Shown here piece by piece: positions 37,783-45,228 of a stretch of DNA of 64,000 nucleotides; the first letter of the stretch is position 1, and every line of letters starts with the position of its first letter. The DNA is from Lachnospiraceae bacterium. GTDB taxonomy: Bacteria > Bacillota > Clostridia > Lachnospirales > Lachnospiraceae. Location of the stretch: contig SVEL01000005.1 of assembly GCA_015057425.1 (NCBI GenBank), positions 112,147 through 176,146 on the forward strand. The letters run 5' to 3'. The notes beneath the pieces were generated by a model. The model did not search any database. It saw only the letters and a program-made list of their open reading frames with translations, and was not told where the DNA came from. A program made the translations under genes and the position numbers.

Positions 37783-37848
37783 ATGGCAGTAGCGCATAAA
37801 GGTTCCATATCTATGGGGATGGTGTTAATACCCATAGGTTTACCATAA
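37783..37848 (+). pseudogene. Ku (NHEJ) N-terminal remnant
   Basis: An AGGTGA ribosome site and ATG lead into 21 codons that read M-A-V-A-H-K-G-S-I-S then M-G-M-V-L-I-P-I-G-L-P before a stop. This is the well-known start of bacterial Ku (M-A-V-A-H/Y-K-G-x-I-S-F-G-L-V-x-I-P-V-x-L-Y). The remaining roughly 250 residues of Ku are gone. It directly precedes fragments of an ATP-dependent DNA ligase, its usual partner in non-homologous end joining. Confidence 0.8.
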
Positions 37849-37858
37849 CCGGGTGGGG

Positions 37859-38267
37859 AACAGATGCGTTTTAGATGGGGAACTGGTAGTAATGATAAAT
37901 GGAGTGCCGGCTTCTTTTGTTGCATATGATTGCCTGCAGGTAGGTGAACGCGTACTGTTTAACACGCCCCCTTTTAAAAAGAAAAGAGATTTTGAAGGAA
38001 TTAGTCAGAGAAAATGAAAGAATTGCAGTTTCAAGATATATTAAAGAACAGGGGAAGCAGTTATTTGAGTTGACTGTTTCGTCAGGAGTACGGCGGGAGA
38101 TGATTAAAACGCTGAAAAAAGGTCCCTGTCCCTTCAGGAATAGTACAAAAAATAATGATAATATAGTATGGTGCAAACCGGAAAAGGTGTGTACGGTAGA
38201 ATATATGCCTAATACATTAGATGCTCTTAGGCAGCCGGTCTTTAAGGGCATAAGGGATGATGCGTAA
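37859..38267 (+). pseudogene. ATP-dependent DNA ligase (LigD-type) remnant with deletions and a frameshift
   Basis: Fragments match the clostridial NHEJ ligase. Frame one reads L-D-G-E-L-V-V-M-I-N-G-V-P (37871-37909), then jumps in-frame to S-F-V-A-Y-D-C-L-Q-V-G-E-R. Near 37970 a run of five C residues shifts the frame; with one C fewer it continues N-T-P-L-L-K-R-K-E-I-L-K-E-L, through R-I-A-V-S-R-Y-I. After L-F-E-L-T a second deletion removes the motif IV-V region and joins to G-V-R-R-E-M-I-K-T-L-K-K-G-P-C-P-F. The end N-I-V-W-C-K-P-E-K-V-C-T-V-E-Y and R-Q-P-V-F-K-G-I-R-D-D is the ligase C-terminal oligonucleotide-binding fold. It cannot be functional. Confidence 0.82.
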
Positions 38268-38339
38268 TATTACGTTAAGTCAAAATGGAGGTGAATAAAA
38301 CCGAATATGTCAAATAATCAACCACATATGCAGAATTTA

Positions 38340-38367
38340 TTGATTATTTATCAGAAAAATGTATAAT
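38340..38367 (+). promoter_or_regulatory. Promoter of the metzincin gene cluster
   Basis: TTGATT, 16-base spacer, TATAAT, giving a leader of about 150 bases before 38524. The 253-base gap after the ligase remnant holds nothing else that I recognise. Confidence 0.55.
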
Positions 38368-38523
38368 AAATATAAAGTGAATTTGACTATGAATCGTCTA
38401 AAAAATTGATGATGTAGACCGATTTAATACGAGGTCAAAAATTACTTTATGTTAGAAAATAAAAAGAAAGGAAAAGTAAATCCAGACATCTTATATTGAT
38501 AATCGGATTATACGAGGTGAAAA

Positions 38524-39219
38524 ATGAGAAAAATTAAGATTGTTATAACTATTTTATCTGCACTGCTAATTTTTAATATAGCTAATATTATTGCCTTTGC
38601 AGCTACGAATGCAGCTGGTGATAATTATAAAATCTGTGCAGCATTACCAATGTATAAAAATTATACATATTATAAAACGAGTTCAACTCCAAGTATAGAT
38701 ACTGCAATTCAAAATGCAATGAACACATGGAATAATGCATCCTTACAAGCAAATTCTGGAAATAGAATCAATTTTTTTTCTTTAGCATCTGGAACAAAAA
38801 CATGTGATATTAATGATTCTTATAATACAATAGGGTCCTTGGTGTCATATTATGATATAATAAGTGCAGGAGGTACAGCTACAGCAATAGCGCTTAACTC
38901 TAGATTTACATACAATTCGGGATATATTTTTTTTAGTGATATAATGTTTAATTCAAATTATTCATTTGGAAACGGAATGAGTATGCAGTATTATGATTAT
39001 CAAGGTATTTTAACTCATGAATTAGGACATACATTAGGTTTAGATGATTTATATGAAAATTCTATAGAGTTAGATGTTGATACAGTAAATGATTTGCCGG
39101 TGATGTATGGATCTGACACATATGGTAATGCTTCGGTGAACGTTACGGTACTACTTCGATATATTAAGCAAGGAGATATAGATGGGTTAGCTGAAGTGAT
39201 TGATAGAAGAGGATTTTAA
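38524..39219 (+). CDS. Secreted matrixin-type metalloprotease
   Basis: A 231-residue exported protein. A signal peptide (residues 1-26, ending A-F-A-A) leads into a small catalytic domain with the zinc motif H-E-L-G-H-T-L-G-L-D-D, an HExxHxxGxxD metzincin site, and a Met-turn candidate P-V-M-Y-G about 25 residues later. No propeptide cysteine switch is obvious. The base composition is lower in G+C than neighbouring genes, which suggests recent acquisition. Two small membrane-anchored proteins follow within 25 bases each and may be partners. Confidence 0.85.
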   Translation: MRKIKIVITILSALLIFNIANIIAFAATNAAGDNYKICAALPMYKNYTYYKTSSTPSIDTAIQNAMNTWNNASLQANSGNRINFFSLASGTKTCDINDSYNTIGSLVSYYDIISAGGTATAIALNSRFTYNSGYIFFSDIMFNSNYSFGNGMSMQYYDYQGILTHELGHTLGLDDLYENSIELDVDTVNDLPVMYGSDTYGNASVNVTVLLRYIKQGDIDGLAEVIDRRGF

Positions 39220-39233
39220 GGAAGGTGTATGAG

Positions 39234-39740
39234 ATGAAAAAGTACAAGATTATTATAGGTGTGTTGATATGTTTGGTTATTATATCGTCTTTTGTTTTAA
39301 TAAGATTATATTCAGGAGGAGATAAGGAAGGGAAAATAGTTGTAGAACTTTTTGAAAAAAAGGCATCGGATGAAGAAATATTGAATATGACTGATGTAGT
39401 TGTAAGAGGAAAGATTCTGGAAAAAATAGATGAGATAGAATATGAGGGTAAAACTCTGAATATGGTGTATAGTGAATATAAATTTGAGGTTATTGAAGAC
39501 TATATGGATATTCTGGAAACAAATGAAATTGTTATTTCATATATGGGGACTCAACTTCCAAGCGGAATAGAGATGAATGAGGAATATATCTTATATTTAA
39601 TACAAAATAAATCAACAGATTATGAATCAGATAATATATTTAGTTTTGTTAGTTTGTTGCAAGGTATATATAAATATGATAACGGTTGGAGAAATGATAT
39701 AGGAGATGAATTTAATACTAAATTACTGAGGAGTGAATGA
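39234..39740 (+). CDS. Membrane-anchored hypothetical protein in the metzincin cluster
   Basis: A 168-residue protein with one N-terminal hydrophobic segment (residues 5-25) and an outer domain. The pattern D-V-V-V-R-G-K-I-L...Y-S-E-Y-K-F-E-V-I-E-D and E-E-Y-I-L-Y-L resembles exported domains found with metalloproteases, but I know no function. ATG 39234 is chosen because AAGGAAGG lies 8 bases upstream. The end touches the next gene. Confidence 0.65.
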   Translation: MKKYKIIIGVLICLVIISSFVLIRLYSGGDKEGKIVVELFEKKASDEEILNMTDVVVRGKILEKIDEIEYEGKTLNMVYSEYKFEVIEDYMDILETNEIVISYMGTQLPSGIEMNEEYILYLIQNKSTDYESDNIFSFVSLLQGIYKYDNGWRNDIGDEFNTKLLRSE

Positions 39741-39742
39741 GT

Positions 39743-40210
39743 ATGAATAAAAAGAAAATAGTGATAGTGTTATGTAGTTTGTTGGTTGTTGTAATTGGTA
39801 TTGTATGTTTTTTTATCTACAAAAACGTAAAAGAGTCGGAAGCACCGGATTCATGGGAAGGAATATTTCGAGGCACAGTGTACATAAATGAATTGGAGAG
39901 ATTGGGTATCGGTGTAGTCATAGAAGAAGACGATGCGAGAAAAATAGCAGTAACCATGAGACATGGCAAGAATGATGTGAGTTCGACTTTTGTAGATAAT
40001 AGCACTGAAGTTGAAATGAAAAAAACTTCTTCGATATCTTTTTCTATGAAAACAGCTTCTGAACGATATAATATACCATCAGAAATGGATAGTTATATTT
40101 TTATAAATTTGAAATATATTAATGAAGATACTGTTGAAATAAAGTATGGATACACGGAAGAAGAAATGGAAGCTTGCGAGCCTATTGAACTGCACCATTC
40201 AGCTGTTTAA
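39743..40210 (+). CDS. Membrane-anchored hypothetical protein, third of the metzincin cluster
   Basis: A 155-residue protein: hydrophobic segment at 5-25 preceded by M-N-K-K-K, then a small beta-rich outer domain. ATG 39743 follows GAGGAG by nine bases; ATG 39737 overlaps the preceding stop but has a poor ribosome site. No family recognised. A terminator follows about 95 bases downstream, closing the cluster. Confidence 0.62.
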   Translation: MNKKKIVIVLCSLLVVVIGIVCFFIYKNVKESEAPDSWEGIFRGTVYINELERLGIGVVIEEDDARKIAVTMRHGKNDVSSTFVDNSTEVEMKKTSSISFSMKTASERYNIPSEMDSYIFINLKYINEDTVEIKYGYTEEEMEACEPIELHHSAV

Positions 40211-40305
40211 AAAGGTGTAAAAATAAATGATAACTTTTGAAAAATATAAAATTGGAGACGGAAGGGTAGTGTCGCAAAAGATTTTTTGATATCAAATAAT
40301 CTTAT

Positions 40306-40324
40306 GGAGCGATGCTCCTTTTTT
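40306..40324 (+). terminator. Short terminator
   Basis: GGAGC-GAT-GCTCC followed by six T residues. Confidence 0.75.
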
Positions 40325-40344
40325 GTGAATAATCCGTTAATATG

Positions 40345-40353
40345 TGCTATAAT
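40345..40353 (+). promoter_or_regulatory. Extended -10 promoter for the nitroreductase gene
   Basis: TGCTATAAT is a perfect extended -10 just 34 bases before the start; a weak TTGTGA lies 19 bases further upstream. Confidence 0.55.
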
Positions 40354-40386
40354 ACTTATGGAAAAAACTAATAAGAGGAGGGCAAA

Positions 40387-40932
40387 ATGAATACACTTAA
40401 CACAATCAGTACACGCTATTCTTGCCGTAGTTATACGGGGGAAGCTGTGGAAAAAGAAAAAATAGAAGCCATTGCATTGGCAGCTGTCCAGTCTCCAAGT
40501 GGGATGAATCAGCAACCGTGGGAAATTATCGTCGTAAAGAATAAATCACTCATAGATGAAATGGACGAAGTGACTATGGATATGCTTTCAAAGATGGAAG
40601 ATAAGTCACTTTATGACAGAATAGCCGGACGTGGCGGCAGGATATTTTACAATGCACCATGTATGTTTATAATTGCGAAAAGACCGGGGACAGACTTAGA
40701 TTGCGGTATAGTGTCGGAAAATATAGCATTGGCAGCCAGCGCGCTGGGATTGGGCAATGTTATTTGTGGTCTTGCAAGACTTGTATTTGACACAGAAAAA
40801 GGTGAAGAGTATAAGAGTAAACTTATTCCTGAAGGATATGAGTTTGGTATGTCAGTGTTGGTAGGTTATGCGACTAATCCGGAGGGTACACCTCATCAGC
40901 CGGATATGTCGAAAATACGATATATTATTTAG
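40387..40932 (+). CDS. Nitroreductase-family FMN flavoprotein
   Basis: A 181-residue nitroreductase. Family marks are S-T-R-Y-S-C-R-S-Y near the start (FMN phosphate contact), A-V-Q-S-P-S-G-M-N-Q-Q-P-W, G-I-V-S-E-N-I-A-L-A-A-S-A-L-G-L-G and the C-terminal V-G-Y-A. The physiological substrate is unknown; members reduce nitro compounds, quinones or flavins. AGAGGAGG precedes the ATG. It probably shares a transcript with the oxidoreductase 28 bases downstream. Confidence 0.93.
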   Translation: MNTLNTISTRYSCRSYTGEAVEKEKIEAIALAAVQSPSGMNQQPWEIIVVKNKSLIDEMDEVTMDMLSKMEDKSLYDRIAGRGGRIFYNAPCMFIIAKRPGTDLDCGIVSENIALAASALGLGNVICGLARLVFDTEKGEEYKSKLIPEGYEFGMSVLVGYATNPEGTPHQPDMSKIRYII

Positions 40933-40960
40933 TATGTGCAGTTAAAGGAGTGAAAGCAAT

Positions 40961-41932
40961 ATGAAAATAGGTGTTTTGGGAACAGGTAAAATTGTGTCAA
41001 CAGTTACAAAGACTTTGGCGGAACTTGAATGTACAGAATGTTATGCAATAGCTTCACGAACAATTGAAAGAGCTGAAGAAGCAGCTAAAGAATATGGTTA
41101 TGAAAAGGCTTACGGAAGCTATGAAGAGCTTGTGGCTGACCCGGAAGTAGAGTTAGTATATATTGCAACGCCACATTCACGTCATTACGAAGATATGAAG
41201 CTTTGTATCGAACATAAGAAACCTGTATTGTGCGAAAAGTCATTTACCATCAATAGCAGTCAGGCAAAGGAAATCAAGGAATTAGCTGCAAGAGAAGGTG
41301 TTTTTGTAGCGGAGGCAATATGGACAAGGTATATGCCATCGAGAGCTATTATCCAGCAGGTGTTAGATAGTGGAATCATAGGAAATGTAACCACATTGAC
41401 GGCAAATCTGTGTTATAAGATAAATCAGAATTATAGAATTATCGCTCCGGAGCTGGCAGGTGGGGCACTTTTGGACGTGGGAGTGTATGGAATCAATTTC
41501 TCGATTATGCATTTTGGAACAGAGATTGAACGAATCGAATCAGCGGTGCAGTTTACAGACACCGGCGTGGATGGAATGGAAAGTATTACGTTGTTCTATA
41601 AAGATGGTCGTATGGCAGTCCTTACCCATAGTATTTATGCAAGGTCAGACCGTAAAGGTATTTTCTACGGCGATAAGGGATATATGGTGGTAGAAAATAT
41701 CAACAATCCACAGTCAGTATCGGTGTATGATTTAGATGACAATTTGATTAAGCATGTGGATGTGCCGAAACAGATAAGCGGATATGAATACCAGTTTATA
41801 GAGTGCATAGAAAAGATAAAAAACAAGCAGTTAGAAAGCAGTTCGATGCCATTAGACGACAGTATTTATGTTATGGAAGTGATGGATGGCATCCGCAAGC
41901 AGTGGGGCTTGGTATATCCGCAGGAGAGATAA
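40961..41932 (+). CDS. Gfo/Idh/MocA-family oxidoreductase
   Basis: A 323-residue NAD(P)-dependent dehydrogenase. The Rossmann motif is G-V-L-G-T-G-K-I at the N-terminus, followed by Y-I-A-T-P-H-S-R-H-Y and the catalytic-region motif C-E-K-S-F. The C-terminal half is the usual beta-sheet substrate domain (G-G-A-L-L-D-V-G-V-Y). Substrates are typically sugars, inositols or dihydrodiols; none can be chosen here. AAAGGAG precedes the ATG. A strong terminator follows. Confidence 0.92.
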   Translation: MKIGVLGTGKIVSTVTKTLAELECTECYAIASRTIERAEEAAKEYGYEKAYGSYEELVADPEVELVYIATPHSRHYEDMKLCIEHKKPVLCEKSFTINSSQAKEIKELAAREGVFVAEAIWTRYMPSRAIIQQVLDSGIIGNVTTLTANLCYKINQNYRIIAPELAGGALLDVGVYGINFSIMHFGTEIERIESAVQFTDTGVDGMESITLFYKDGRMAVLTHSIYARSDRKGIFYGDKGYMVVENINNPQSVSVYDLDDNLIKHVDVPKQISGYEYQFIECIEKIKNKQLESSSMPLDDSIYVMEVMDGIRKQWGLVYPQER

Positions 41933-41941
41933 TGTAATGGG

Positions 41942-41984
41942 CGACTGTAGAAGCATCGTTTGATGCGGCTACGGTCGTTTTTTT
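41942..41984 (+). terminator. Two-stage stem terminator
   Basis: CGACTGTAG pairs with CTACGGTCG; inside it GCATC-GTTT-GATGC forms a second perfect stem; seven T residues follow. Its outer arms resemble those of the terminator at 21434-21477. Confidence 0.88.
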
Positions 41985-42122
41985 GTACAAACAACTACAG
42001 AAAGAGAGTTTTATGGGACACTTACTTTGGGAAAATTCAAGTGTATTGCAAAAGTAAATGTGCAATTGATTTTAGTTAAATATGATGGCATATAGAAAAG
42101 AAACATAAAGGAAAGAAACCAT

Positions 42123-42719
42123 ATGGCAAAAAGACGACGTAAAAAGAAAAATGAAATAACCCTGTTTACTATCCTTTCAATTCCCTTCAAACTTTTGTTT
42201 TGTATTATTTATATAATAGTAGCACCGATTTGCACTATCATAAATAAACTTTTTGGTTTTATTGTTTCACATATGTTTAAGAAGGATAAAAAAGAAAAGA
42301 AGCGCATTAGAAAGCGTTTTAAGGCGAAGAAGTACTATCGGAACGGAGAGATAATAGACTATGACACTTTAGAGGGTATAGAGTTTGAGGATTTTGTGGC
42401 GGATTTATTGAAAAGAAACGGATTTGCAAGGATTAAGACGACGCAGGCATCAAGCGATTATGGTGCAGATATCATTGCTGAGGCGGACGAGATAAAGTAT
42501 GTATTTCAGTGTAAGAATTATTCGACACCTGTGGGGAATAGTGCAGTTCAGGAGATTTTCGCAGCTAAGGCTTACTATGATGCAGATGTGGCAGTTGTCA
42601 TAACCAACAATTTTTTTACCAAAAATGCAGTGAAGCTGGCGACGAAGATAGGCGTTGAGCTATGGGATAGGGATGAAGTGAATTATATGGTGAAGGTGGC
42701 GATGAGAAACCGAGGCTGA
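42123..42719 (+). CDS. Membrane-associated Mrr-type restriction endonuclease-like protein
   Basis: A 198-residue protein. A Lys/Arg-rich start and hydrophobic stretch (20-55) suggest membrane attachment, then a very basic linker. Residues 80-195 are a PD-(D/E)XK nuclease of the Mrr_cat type: F-E-D-F-V-A-D-L-L, S-S-D-Y-G-A-D-I-I (Asp ligand) and F-Q-C-K-N-Y (the Q-x-K site). Such membrane-linked Mrr proteins may cut foreign or damaged DNA. No methylase is near, so it would be a stand-alone nuclease. Confidence 0.87.
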   Translation: MAKRRRKKKNEITLFTILSIPFKLLFCIIYIIVAPICTIINKLFGFIVSHMFKKDKKEKKRIRKRFKAKKYYRNGEIIDYDTLEGIEFEDFVADLLKRNGFARIKTTQASSDYGADIIAEADEIKYVFQCKNYSTPVGNSAVQEIFAAKAYYDADVAVVITNNFFTKNAVKLATKIGVELWDRDEVNYMVKVAMRNRG

Positions 42720-42766
42720 AGAAGATGAGCAATTGAGACAGAGGAGACAATGCAAAACCGGGACTA

Positions 42767-42797
42767 ATGGAGGCGAAAATACGTCTCCATTTTTTTG
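42767..42797 (+). terminator. Terminator after the Mrr-like gene
   Basis: ATGGAGGCG pairs with CGTCTCCAT around a short A-rich loop, followed by a run of T residues. Confidence 0.82.
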
Positions 42798-42827
42798 TTT
42801 ATTTTTTATATTCATTACCTAAAATCC

Positions 42828-42854
42828 TAATTTTTTTCTACAAAAAGTCGATAT
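42828..42854 (+). promoter_or_regulatory. Sigma-28 (flagellar) promoter candidate
   Basis: TAAT, 15-base spacer, GTCGATAT. Compared with the flagellar sigma factor consensus TAAA-N15-GCCGATAT this differs at one position in each box. It lies 40 bases before the zinc-ribbon gene that is coupled to the flagellin gene, so it would drive both. Confidence 0.6.
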
Positions 42855-42893
42855 ATATACAGTAAGTGTTTATGTGACAGAAAGGTTGAAAAT

Positions 42894-43274
42894 ATGGGAT
42901 ATATAGTAGAAGCCAAATGCGATAATTGCGGTGATGAAAAAACTTTTTGTCTGGGTAATGGAATGAGCGATTTTCGTTGTGATAATGTGGCGAAAAATTT
43001 TACCGACAAAGATATTATAGATATTATTTATTCAAATGAAGGGAATTGGACTTTTAATTGGAAGTTAGCTCAGTGCAGGCAGTGCAGAAAGCTATTCAGA
43101 GTACCGACTATCTTAAGTTTTGACGAAGAGAAAGGTTCGAAAGAATTTGCAGAGATTAAGTGTGAGTGCGGATGCAGAGAGGCTTCTGTAATTGATGTTG
43201 AAGTTGAAAAGAAGCTTAAGTGTGCAACATGCGAAGGAACATACACATTAACAGGAAAGGGACTTTGGGATTAG
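42894..43274 (+). CDS. Zinc-ribbon protein coupled to flagellin gene
   Basis: A 126-residue soluble protein with four Cys-x2-Cys or Cys-x-Cys pairs: C-D-N-C near residue 9, C-R-Q-C near 60, C-E-C-G-C near 93 and C-A-T-C near 113. These could form two zinc ribbons. No known domain name. The gene ends one base before the flagellin ATG, so translation is coupled, and both sit behind a flagellar-type promoter. A chaperone or regulator role for the flagellin is a guess. Confidence 0.7.
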   Translation: MGYIVEAKCDNCGDEKTFCLGNGMSDFRCDNVAKNFTDKDIIDIIYSNEGNWTFNWKLAQCRQCRKLFRVPTILSFDEEKGSKEFAEIKCECGCREASVIDVEVEKKLKCATCEGTYTLTGKGLWD

Positions 43275-43275
43275 T

Positions 43276-45165
43276 ATGATTATTACACATAATATAACCG
43301 CTATGAATACAGGAAGGATTGTATCAGGGCTTTCCAAGAAAATTGCAAAAAATGCAGAAAGACTGGGTTCGGGATATAAAGTAAACAGGTCTGCAGATGA
43401 TGCGGCAGGTCTTGCGATTTCTGAAAAAATGCGTGCGCAGATCAGGGGTCTTGGCAGAGCGTCAGAAAATGCTCAAGACGGTATATCTTTTATTCAGGTT
43501 GCGGAGGGTGCACTTGGCGAATCTCATGCTATTCTTCAAAGATGTAAAGAATTGACTACTCAGGGCGCCAATGATACCAATACCGATACAGACAGAGCTG
43601 CCATTCAGGCAGAGATAGACGAATTGACCAAACAGTTAGATACACTTGCTGACAAGACAAAGTTTAATACTTTGGATGTTTTCCTGACAGACGGAATTTC
43701 AAAGGTTGCGGCAGGAAGCAAAGGTGCAGGCAATGTAAATGAAGTTTCAATAAATGTTCAGTGGGCTTTGGTGGATACCGCCGGCAATGTAGTAAGTGTG
43801 GCAGACAGCCAGCCGGTAGGAAAAGATACCAATTATAACAATACAGACTTTACAAATTTTGTGGAAAAGGCAGCTGCTGATGCAGTAGCGTCATTATATA
43901 ATAATTTTGGTTCGACATTGTTTAGTACATCTTCACAGACCATCAATATAGGATTAAACCTTGCAACTATTGATGGTGGCGGAGGCACGCTTGCTTCGGC
44001 AGCTCTTAGTATGTCGGCAAGCAGTACATATACGACTATGTCATATACATTAAATATTGATAAAGCAGATTATGATGCTGCAAAATTTTCTACTATGACA
44101 GATGCTGAGAAAGCAGACCTGGCAGCAACAATTGCTCATGAAATGACGCACCTTGTTATGTACGATACATTAACGGACGGAATGATAAGCGGAACTACGG
44201 AGTCATTTCCGAAATGGTTTGTGGAAGGTATGGCACAGACTTCGAGCGGCGATGGCGGATGGGTTTCAGGTCAGATATCCACAGCATCTACAGATGCACA
44301 ATTGAAAAATTATATGTCACAGATGTCAACTATGCCATACGGAGCAGGATATCTCGCAACGATGTTTTTAGGATATGCGGCAAATGGCAATGCGACAGCA
44401 GTTTCACAGCAGGCTATCACAGAAGGACTTAATAATATATTCACTTCTCTTGCAAACGGCAGTACTATGGATGAGGCGATTCGTGACAATACAGGGTATG
44501 CAGGTTTGTCTGATTTTGAGTCTGTATTTAAGAATGCAGATTCGGAAGCATTGACTTTTGTTAAAGAATTACTTGCCGCAAGAGGTCAGAATGGTGCAGG
44601 TTCGCTTTTTGCAGAACTTAATGTGTCTCAGGAAGATGCTTTCGCAGATTCAACTCTTACAGACAGCCATAATAATTATGTGGTTAATTCAGACAATACA
44701 AGATATATGAATGCTTTTGGAACAGGATATACCATTCCGGAAAAGATGAGTGGTACGGCAGGAGGAAGCGAAGAACTGTTATTACAGGTAGGTGCATTGG
44801 AAAATCAGAATGTCGCTTTACAAAGATATGATGTGTCGGCGGCAGCATTATTTGGCAATAAAACCCTGGATGTTTCAAGTCATGAGCTTGCAGGTGCATC
44901 TATGACTACGGTAGATGAAGCAATTCAGAGAGTTTCCACAATCCGTTCTTATTACGGAGCTCTTCAAAATAGATTGGAAAAGACCATTTCCAATCTGGAT
45001 TATACACAGGAAAATGTTCAACAATCAGAGTCCAGAATCAGAGATACAGACATGGCTGATGAAATGGTAGAGTATTCTAAACATAATATTCTTCTTCAGG
45101 CAGGCCAGTCAATGCTCAGCCAGGCAAACAAAAGCACGCAGGGAATATTAACTTTGCTGCAATAA
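43276..45165 (+). CDS. Flagellin with inserted metallopeptidase domain (flagellinolysin)
   Basis: A 629-residue flagellin. Residues 1-140 and 535-629 are the conserved D0/D1 domains (N-R-S-A-D-D-A-A-G-L-A-I-S-E-K-M-R and Q-A-G-Q-S-M-L-S-Q-A-N), so it should be exported and polymerise through the flagellar type III system. The variable middle is replaced by a peptidase: H288-E-M-T-H292 and a downstream glutamate E317 in W-F-V-E-G-M-A, a gluzincin zinc site. Such proteolytic flagellins (flagellinolysins) form enzymatically active filaments in some Clostridia. All zinc ligands are intact. No other flagellar gene lies in the window. Confidence 0.93.
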   Translation: MIITHNITAMNTGRIVSGLSKKIAKNAERLGSGYKVNRSADDAAGLAISEKMRAQIRGLGRASENAQDGISFIQVAEGALGESHAILQRCKELTTQGANDTNTDTDRAAIQAEIDELTKQLDTLADKTKFNTLDVFLTDGISKVAAGSKGAGNVNEVSINVQWALVDTAGNVVSVADSQPVGKDTNYNNTDFTNFVEKAAADAVASLYNNFGSTLFSTSSQTINIGLNLATIDGGGGTLASAALSMSASSTYTTMSYTLNIDKADYDAAKFSTMTDAEKADLAATIAHEMTHLVMYDTLTDGMISGTTESFPKWFVEGMAQTSSGDGGWVSGQISTASTDAQLKNYMSQMSTMPYGAGYLATMFLGYAANGNATAVSQQAITEGLNNIFTSLANGSTMDEAIRDNTGYAGLSDFESVFKNADSEALTFVKELLAARGQNGAGSLFAELNVSQEDAFADSTLTDSHNNYVVNSDNTRYMNAFGTGYTIPEKMSGTAGGSEELLLQVGALENQNVALQRYDVSAAALFGNKTLDVSSHELAGASMTTVDEAIQRVSTIRSYYGALQNRLEKTISNLDYTQENVQQSESRIRDTDMADEMVEYSKHNILLQAGQSMLSQANKSTQGILTLLQ

Positions 45166-45178
45166 GTGGAAATATATC

Positions 45179-45215
45179 TCGTTTTATGGTAAAATAAAAT
45201 TTATCCATAAAACGA
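45179..45215 (+). other. Stem-loop before the surface-protein gene
   Basis: TCGTTTTATGG and CCATAAAACGA are perfect 11-base complements around a 15-base A/T loop. No T-run follows and the right arm ends at the ribosome site (AAAGG) of the gene at 45229, so it could affect translation or mark the end of the flagellin transcript. Confidence 0.55.
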
Positions 45216-45228
45216 AAGGTTACGACCG

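Noticed and set aside
38291..38390. Protein-like translation interrupted by one stop after the ligase remnant
   Set aside because: Too short to assign; it could be a remnant of another gene but no family motif is visible.
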